The position numbers were made by a program, and so were the translations under genes. Below the pieces are notes generated by a model. The model worked only from the letters and a program-made list of their open reading frames with translations. It was not told the DNA's origin and did not search any database. From Mycolicibacterium komossense (GTDB taxonomy: Bacteria; Actinomycetota; Actinomycetes; Mycobacteriales; Mycobacteriaceae), in assembly GCF_025822605.1 (NCBI RefSeq), contig NZ_JACKTY010000041.1, forward strand, positions 1 through 64,000: a stretch of DNA of 64,000 nt, in the 5' to 3' direction. Positions 59,157 to 64,000 of the stretch are shown one piece after another (position 1 is the stretch's first letter; every line of letters starts with the position of its first letter).

Positions 59157-60008
59157 TCAATGGTGGTCCGCCTTCGGTGGCACGGGGCCAAACCTGTCGT
59201 GGAAATGTTTCGTCATCTCCGGCCACACATGCGGATCGTGACCCGGTATCAGCTGATACCCCTTCTCGGCGGCGAGCCGCTTGAGCTTGCGGATCGGCTC
59301 GACGGTCTCGTGCGGGTCGACGTCGATGAAACCGCCGATCGCCAGCTCCTGCTCGATGTTCTCGGTCAGGTCGGCGGCGTCGAACGCGAAGACGAAGCCG
59401 CCACCGCCCACCGATTCGTCGAGTTCCACCATGAAGCTCTGATGCCCGACGGTGTGCCCGTAGGTCGGGATCGCGGTGATCCCTGGCGCGATCTCGGCCT
59501 CCCCCTCGGCCAGTTGCCAGTCGATGTTGGGATCGTCGAAATCGATCCGCGCAATCGCATGGCGTTCGGGCTCGGGATGATTCGCCAACCCGTATTCGAG
59601 TTCGCGGCGTTGGGCGTGCACCGGCACCTTGCCGGCGAACAACTTCAGGCCGCCGGCGTGGTCGTGGTGCAGATGGCTGAGCGCGACGGCGTGGATATCG
59701 TCGATGTCCACCCCGATCTCGTGAAGTGATTCCTCGATCGGCTCCCCCGGGCCCGGCAGCACCGGCCGGTACTCCACCGTCGGGTAGAACCGCCGGGCCA
59801 GGGCCGGATCTCGCACCAGCGCGGTGTTGAATCCGGTGTCGAGCAACACCCAGCCACCGTCGGTCTGGAGCAGCACCCCGGGCACCGGTTCACGCATCCG
59901 GAGCTCGGGGGCCGCACCATAAACGGATACCGATTTCGGCAGTTCCTCCCACCCAAGGGTGAGCAGGATGATCCGCCGGACCTTGCCGTCAGACTGCATC
60001 AGGTTCAT
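59157..60008 (-). CDS. metallo-beta-lactamase-fold hydrolase (N-acyl homoserine lactonase-like)
   Basis: A 283-residue MBL-fold protein with the HxHxDH zinc motif in ALSHLHHDHAGGLKLFAG, a downstream His in TYGHTVGHQSFMVEL, and the bridging Asp in FVFAFDAADLTEN. The overall layout is like AHL lactonases (AiiA type), with zinc-dependent lactone opening. In the allantoin operon it is more likely to act on a lactone or lactam from the purine pathway than on a quorum signal; this is an inference. ATG 60008 overlaps the flank of the solute-binding gene stop with two bases between. Product direction: same strand as the rest. Confidence 0.85.
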   Translation of the reverse strand: MNLMQSDGKVRRIILLTLGWEELPKSVSVYGAAPELRMREPVPGVLLQTDGGWVLLDTGFNTALVRDPALARRFYPTVEYRPVLPGPGEPIEESLHEIGVDIDDIHAVALSHLHHDHAGGLKLFAGKVPVHAQRRELEYGLANHPEPERHAIARIDFDDPNIDWQLAEGEAEIAPGITAIPTYGHTVGHQSFMVELDESVGGGGFVFAFDAADLTENIEQELAIGGFIDVDPHETVEPIRKLKRLAAEKGYQLIPGHDPHVWPEMTKHFHDRFGPVPPKADHH

Positions 60009-60010
60009 GG

Positions 60011-61600
60011 TCAGGCCGACAACTTGAACAGTCGCAGCGAGTTCGGGTTGGTCACCACGTGCGCGTCTTCGACACCCTTGAGCCACGGTTGGGCCACCAC
60101 GAAGTCGTCGACGTCGGCGAGGTTGTACCAGCAGCCTGTCTTGACCGCCTCTTCTCCGGCGGTCGAGAAGGATTCCGGCGCACCGGTGACCAGTGCTTCG
60201 GCCAGCGCGGTGGTGATCGGCGGTGCCGTGCAACCCATGTAGTTCAGGCCGGCGCCCGGATCCCAGGAGATGTGGCCCCAGGTGTATGGCGACGGCGCAT
60301 CCGGCCAGCCGGTTCCCGTGTAGAGCTCGGGAGCGCTGGAGGCGTCGGTGCCGACCCAGCCGAAGATCTCCGACGTCGGATAGCTCTGTACCTTGGCGGT
60401 GAGACCGGCCGAGGCGAGCTGCGTCTGGATCAGGTTGGCGATCAACTGGCTGTCCGGCGCACTCGAGTCGTAGCCGACGGTGATGTTCTTCTGATCGGGC
60501 GGCAACGTTGCCGCCAGCGCGGTCAGCTTCGACGGGTCATGCGGGATGTCCTGCTTGGCGTACTGGGGGTCCAGCATGTTGGGCGGATACGCCTGCTCGG
60601 CGACCTTGCCGCGCCCGAAGAATGTCTGCTTCACCAGAGCGTCGACGTCGATCGCCTGCAAGACCGCCGTCCGGTTGGTCTGGTCGGTGAACAGTCCCTT
60701 GTGCGGGTTGACGTAGAGGAAGTTCGACATCATCGTCGGCAGCGAGTAGTGCGAGTACTTGCTGTCGTTGAGGTAGGACTCCACCGCCGAGGATGGCAGG
60801 TCGTGCAGGATCGCCGCGATCTGGCCGTTGTTGAACTGCAGCTGCTGGGCGGACGCGTCGGTGATCACCGGCAGGTCGATGGTCTGGAAGTACGGCTTGT
60901 CACCCCAGTAGTCGGGGAACGCGGCCATGCCGTAGTGCGAACCCACCTGGGCATCGGTCAGGGTGTACGGTCCGGTACCCAGATCGTGTGTCGTCAAGTA
61001 GTTCTCGGCGTTGTCGGTGCCGGCATTCTTCTTCAACCCCTCGGGGCTGAGCATGCGCGGTCCGTACGGGGCGGCGATGTAGTCCAGGAACGCCGAGTTG
61101 GGCTCCTTGAGGGTGACGGTCACGTCCAGCGGACCCTGTGTGGTGATCGAGTCGATGCCCTGCACCATGTAGGCCGGACCCTGGTTGACCGCGAGGCGGC
61201 GGTCGAAGGACGCCTTCACCGCGTCCGACGTGAATGGCGTTCCGTCATGGAATTTCACGCCGTCCCGCAACTTGAAGGTGAAGACCTTGTTGTCCGGTGA
61301 CTTGGTCCACGCGGTGGCCAGCAGCGGCTCGAGCTCCGGCTTGTTGGTGCCGCCCTTGTACTGCAGCAGACCTTCGTAGAGGTTGGTGGTCAGCAGCAGG
61401 CCCTGTCCGGCGTAGAAGATGTCGGGGTCTGGCGGCTGGCCCGGGTCCTGCAGGAACGACAGGTGCAGCACCTTGTCGGTAGGTGCCGCGTTGGGGGTGC
61501 CGCCGCCGGAATCCGAACCGCCGCAACCGGCGAGTGTCAAGGCGGTGGCGGCGGCCGCGGCGAGCAGCGCGAAACCTCTTCTGCGGGGTGACGTGCTCAT
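60011..61600 (-). CDS. ABC transporter solute-binding lipoprotein (family 5, oligopeptide/nickel type)
   Basis: A 529-residue periplasmic-binding-protein-like lipoprotein. A signal peptide is followed by the lipobox LAGC (around residue 25, ALTLAGCGGS), so it is anchored to the outer face of the membrane. Family 5 features are TNLYEGLLQYKGGTNKPELE, FTFKLRDGVKFHDGTPFTSD and GTGPYTLTDAQVGSHYGMAA. The ligand is not known; the operon context suggests allantoin or a related ureide, although the family usually takes peptides, nickel or opines. It overlaps the isochorismatase gene by four bases. Confidence 0.92.
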   Translation of the reverse strand: MSTSPRRRGFALLAAAAATALTLAGCGGSDSGGGTPNAAPTDKVLHLSFLQDPGQPPDPDIFYAGQGLLLTTNLYEGLLQYKGGTNKPELEPLLATAWTKSPDNKVFTFKLRDGVKFHDGTPFTSDAVKASFDRRLAVNQGPAYMVQGIDSITTQGPLDVTVTLKEPNSAFLDYIAAPYGPRMLSPEGLKKNAGTDNAENYLTTHDLGTGPYTLTDAQVGSHYGMAAFPDYWGDKPYFQTIDLPVITDASAQQLQFNNGQIAAILHDLPSSAVESYLNDSKYSHYSLPTMMSNFLYVNPHKGLFTDQTNRTAVLQAIDVDALVKQTFFGRGKVAEQAYPPNMLDPQYAKQDIPHDPSKLTALAATLPPDQKNITVGYDSSAPDSQLIANLIQTQLASAGLTAKVQSYPTSEIFGWVGTDASSAPELYTGTGWPDAPSPYTWGHISWDPGAGLNYMGCTAPPITTALAEALVTGAPESFSTAGEEAVKTGCWYNLADVDDFVVAQPWLKGVEDAHVVTNPNSLRLFKLSA

Positions 61601-62235
61601 CGTGCGGCTCCTTCGAGGACGGGCTGGGACGTTGGGATCAGATCGGCGAACGCGGCGAGGATCTCGTCAGTGGTCCGGTTGGCACCGGTCTGCAGGTACT
61701 CCATCGCGTTCAGCGAGGCGTCGTGGCGCGCCTGCGAAGAGCCGCCGACGCAATCGGTGACCACGCGCACGTAGAAGTCACGCTGGTGGGCGTCGGCGAA
61801 GGTGTAGTGCACGCAGACGTCGGTCAGCCCACCGATCAGAATCAGGGTCGACGCTTTCAGTCCGCGCAGGATGATCTCGAATTCCGTTCCGATGAAACCG
61901 GAATAGCGTCGTTTGACGATGTGGAACTCGTCGGGTCCAGGCAGCAGCGTCGGCTCCAGCGCGGTGCCGGGCTGACCTTCGACGCAGTGCACACCCTCGG
62001 TGCCGTCGAGTTCACGGCCGAAGTCCACCCCGCTGGGCCGATGCACCTCCTGGAAGTAGATCACCGGGATCGCGGCGGCACGGGCCGCCGCGACCAGCTT
62101 CTCGGCTTTCTTCACCCGCTCGGCGTGACCCGGCATCACCGGGATGCCCATCTCTTCGACGGGCAGTGCCCCGCCTTCCTGCATGTCAACGACGACGAGC
62201 ACGGGGTTACCCACGATCAAGGGTTGCGCCGGCAC
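61597..62235 (-). CDS. isochorismatase-family cysteine hydrolase
   Basis: A 212-residue amidohydrolase of the isochorismatase-like superfamily. The triad is Asp in PVLVVVDMQEGG, Lys in HIVKRRYSGF, and Cys in GGLTDVCVHYTFADAHQ. Members include N-carbamoylsarcosine amidase, ureidoacrylate amidase (RutB) and nicotinamidase; the presence of the carbamoyl-hydrolysing kind in a ureide operon would fit, but the substrate cannot be read from the sequence. GTG 62235. The gene overlaps the solute-binding gene by four bases, so the transporter and this enzyme are coupled. Confidence 0.9.
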   Translation of the reverse strand: MPAQPLIVGNPVLVVVDMQEGGALPVEEMGIPVMPGHAERVKKAEKLVAAARAAAIPVIYFQEVHRPSGVDFGRELDGTEGVHCVEGQPGTALEPTLLPGPDEFHIVKRRYSGFIGTEFEIILRGLKASTLILIGGLTDVCVHYTFADAHQRDFYVRVVTDCVGGSSQARHDASLNAMEYLQTGANRTTDEILAAFADLIPTSQPVLEGAAR

Positions 62236-62282
62236 CGGGCCTCCTTCTTTGTTGTTCGAGACTTGTTTGGGAACAGGGAAAC

Positions 62283-63281
62283 TCAGGTCGCGGCTATCCG
62301 CGGGTCGGCTGCCGCCTGCAGTAGGTCGACGACGGTGTTGATGAACACATAGAGCGCACCGAGCAACAGGGTCACACCGGCGATCGCCGGAAAATCCGCG
62401 ACCGGGATGCTCTGGGCGATGTACTGGCCGATCCCGGGCCAGCCGAATACCTGCTCGACCACCAGTACACCGGAGAACATCAATCCGACCTGCAAGCCGG
62501 TCATCGACAGCGACGCCCCGATACAGTTGCGCAGCACGTGCCGAGCCATGATGTTGCCCTCCGAAAGGCCCTTGGCGCGTGCGGTTCTCGCGTAGTCGCT
62601 GTCAGCGTCGGTGAGCAGGCTCGAGCGAAGCACCCGGCCGATCGCCACCGCGGGACCCAGTGCGATCACCAGGGCCGGCAGGATCAGATGGTGAAATGCC
62701 GAACCGACGACGTCGAGCCGGCCGTGGATCAGGCCGTCCACCGTGAGCATCCCGGTGGGCCCGGTTGGCGGGTTGGGCACACTGACCCGTCCGTTGGCCG
62801 GTACCCAGCCGAGCTTCTGATAGAAGATGATCAACCCGAGAATGCCGAGCAGGAACATCGGCGCGGACGCCCCGGTGAACAGCACCGCGCGCAGCGCCGC
62901 CGAACCCCGCCACTTCAGCGTCGTGCTGAACGCCAGCAGGACAGCCAGCAGTAGGGCGACGATGATGCCGTAGATCGCCAATTCGAGTGTCGCCGGGAAG
63001 AAGTCGCCCAGATCCGATGCCACCGAGTGCCGGGTGCGATACGAGGTCCCGAGGTTGCCCTGCACCGCGGCGGTCAGATAGTGCCAGAACTGCGTCAGGA
63101 TCGGGTCGTTGAGACCCAGCGCCTGCCGCCGTTCCGCGACGGCCTGCTGTGACGCCTGAGCGCCCATCTGCGCCTTGACCGGGTCCAAAGGCGAAATATG
63201 TTGCAGGAGAAACATCACCGCGGTCAGCGCGATGAGAATGACGACCAGGGCTCCGAGCCGGGAAGCAACGAATCTTTTCAT
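62283..63281 (-). CDS. ABC transporter permease (DppB type)
   Basis: A 332-residue permease with about six membrane helices, first permease of the importer. The conserved N-terminal VASRLGALVVILIALTAVMF and the EAA-like loop near YARTARAKGLSEGNIMARHV mark the peptide/opine/nickel (PepT) permease class. ATG 63281 lies nine bases after the stop of the partner permease at 63291. The gap of 47 bases to the isochorismatase gene contains no obvious terminator, so one operon is likely. Confidence 0.93.
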   Translation of the reverse strand: MKRFVASRLGALVVILIALTAVMFLLQHISPLDPVKAQMGAQASQQAVAERRQALGLNDPILTQFWHYLTAAVQGNLGTSYRTRHSVASDLGDFFPATLELAIYGIIVALLLAVLLAFSTTLKWRGSAALRAVLFTGASAPMFLLGILGLIIFYQKLGWVPANGRVSVPNPPTGPTGMLTVDGLIHGRLDVVGSAFHHLILPALVIALGPAVAIGRVLRSSLLTDADSDYARTARAKGLSEGNIMARHVLRNCIGASLSMTGLQVGLMFSGVLVVEQVFGWPGIGQYIAQSIPVADFPAIAGVTLLLGALYVFINTVVDLLQAAADPRIAAT

Positions 63282-63290
63282 GTCTGCCTC

Positions 63291-64000
63291 TCAGCTCGTC
63301 TTCATCAGGTTGCGCAGGCTGTCGCCCGCGATGTTGCCGACCAGCGCCAGCACCAGCACGCCCAGGCCGGGCATCACCGGAATCCACCACTGCTGCAGGA
63401 AATAACTCAGATTCCTGGCGGCGTCCGCACCGAGCTCGGGGGCGGGCGCGGACTGGCCGAGCCCGAGGAAGGACAGCGCCGCCAGGGTCAGGATCAGCGT
63501 GCCGATGTCCAGGCTGGCTGCGACCAGGGTGTTGGGCACCGCACCAGGGAGCAGGTGGCGCGCGATCAGTCGCAGCTTGCCGACCCCGGCCAGCTTGGCC
63601 GCCTCGATATGGGGCCGGGCCGCCAGTCGGGCCACCTCGCCGCGCACGAGCCTGGCGTAGAACGGCCACCACACGATGGATACCGCGATCAGGGTGTGCA
63701 GAAAGCCGGGCCCGAGGGCGGCCACCACGGCGATGGCCAGCACGGGGGCGGGAAGGGACAGGAATCCGTCGGTGATGCGCATCAGCAGACCGTCGACCCA
63801 GCCGCCGGTCGCGCCCGCGATCAGACCGACGATGCCACCGATCAGCACACCGACCGCGACGACGACCAGGGCGGCGAACCAGCTGGAGCGAATGCCGTAC
63901 AGCACCCGGCTGAAGATATCGCGGCCGATGCTGTCGGTGCCGAGCAGAAACCCGTTCTTTCCGGGGGCCTGCAGTGGCATGCCCGCCGGGATCAGTGGGT
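63291..64000 (-). CDS. ABC transporter permease (DppC type), N terminus beyond the window
   Basis: Second permease of the importer, visible for about 236 residues. The frame stays open to the window edge (PLIPAGMPLQAPGKNGFLLG), so the ATG at 63980 is internal and about 40-60 residues are missing. Conserved blocks are GTDSIGRDIFSRVLYGIRSS (the DppC signature GTDxxGRDxxSR) and the EAA-like loop RPHIEAAKLAGVGKLRLIAR. It pairs with the DppB-type permease 9 bases downstream. The ATPase genes are probably just outside, to the right. Confidence 0.93.
   Translation of the reverse strand, partial: PLIPAGMPLQAPGKNGFLLGTDSIGRDIFSRVLYGIRSSWFAALVVVAVGVLIGGIVGLIAGATGGWVDGLLMRITDGFLSLPAPVLAIAVVAALGPGFLHTLIAVSIVWWPFYARLVRGEVARLAARPHIEAAKLAGVGKLRLIARHLLPGAVPNTLVAASLDIGTLILTLAALSFLGLGQSAPAPELGADAARNLSYFLQQWWIPVMPGLGVLVLALVGNIAGDSLRNLMKTS

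Noticed and set aside
59157..60008. Annotation of the MBL-fold protein as a quorum-quenching enzyme.
   Set aside because: Only the fold and metal motif are visible. The allantoin operon context gives no support for acyl-homoserine-lactone turnover.
1..64000. Search by eye for tRNA, rRNA, prophage, integrase or toxin-antitoxin genes.
   Set aside because: None recognised. Short frames in intergenic regions lacked both ribosome sites and family motifs, and no tRNA-like cloverleaf or CCA end stood out, though a covariance scan was not possible here.

Overview
The window is high-GC actinobacterial DNA. Gene content and order point to a mycobacterium, probably an environmental fast grower (Mycolicibacterium type). 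From position 1 to about 42 kb the order follows, in inverted orientation, the M. tuberculosis Rv1855c-Rv1815 neighbourhood: LLM oxidoreductase, ndh, ureDGFCBA, PaaI thioesterase, blaI/blaR-like M56 protease, gnd1, guaB1, two CNNM-type membrane proteins, glcB, an Rv1836c-like VWA protein, gcvP, the regulators ResR and FtsR, a DUF151 nuclease, garA, gcvH, the DUF881/SbpA cluster, a CDP-alcohol phosphatidyltransferase, secA2, Rv1819c-type ABC exporters, an Rv1817-type flavoprotein, an Rv1816-type TetR and an Rv1815-type serine protease. Homologue names come from recalled family knowledge, not from a search.

Region by region. 0-6.8 kb: type II NADH dehydrogenase, then a complete urease set on the minus strand (no ureE) transcribed behind a thioesterase. 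6.9-9.4 kb: a gene under a strong IdeR iron box, next to a BlaI-type repressor and its M56 protease with a candidate operator. 9.4-19.5 kb: gluconate-6-P dehydrogenase, GMP reductase, a frameshifted Gly-rich secreted protein, two CNNM proteins, a glycosylase-like protein and malate synthase G. 19.5-33.3 kb: a VWA membrane protein, a 62-bp tandem repeat, gcvP behind a tandem glycine riboswitch, then resR, DUF151, ftsR, garA, gcvH, the DUF881 cluster and secA2. 33.3-39.2 kb: a remnant of a flavin monooxygenase and three tandem SbmA/BacA-like ABC proteins, where M. tuberculosis has one. 39.2-51.3 kb is more accessory: flavoproteins, two TetR regulators with palindromic operators, a secreted trypsin-like protease, a mannose-lectin/LysM protein, a sterol-desaturase-like hydroxylase, an esterase, a GIY-YIG protein, a paired SMR transporter and an MFS transporter. 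51.4-55.6 kb: malQ, a frameshifted DUF222-HNH (13E12-type) gene under an SOS box, and a nitroreductase. 55.7-64 kb: a tightly packed minus-strand operon for allantoin use (oligopeptide-type ABC importer, isochorismatase-like hydrolase, metallo-beta-lactamase-fold lactonase-like protein, allantoinase, allantoicase, Fe(II)/2-oxoglutarate oxygenase). It runs off the right edge.

Metabolically, allantoin breakdown yields urea and, through ureidoglycolate, glyoxylate. Urease and malate synthase G, which consume these two products, are also in the window, but at their conserved mycobacterial loci, so the link is biochemical and not evidence of co-regulation. The best candidates for new biology are the triplicated BacA-like exporters with individual leaderless promoters, the allantoin operon with its unexplained oxygenase, lactonase and isochorismatase members, the cysteine-pair repeats in the frameshifted Gly-rich protein, and the transcribed-overlap and operator architecture around the TetR genes. 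No tRNA, rRNA, CRISPR array, complete insertion sequence or prophage was recognised. The only gene-free stretch above 300 bases is 24619-24924, which holds the riboswitch.
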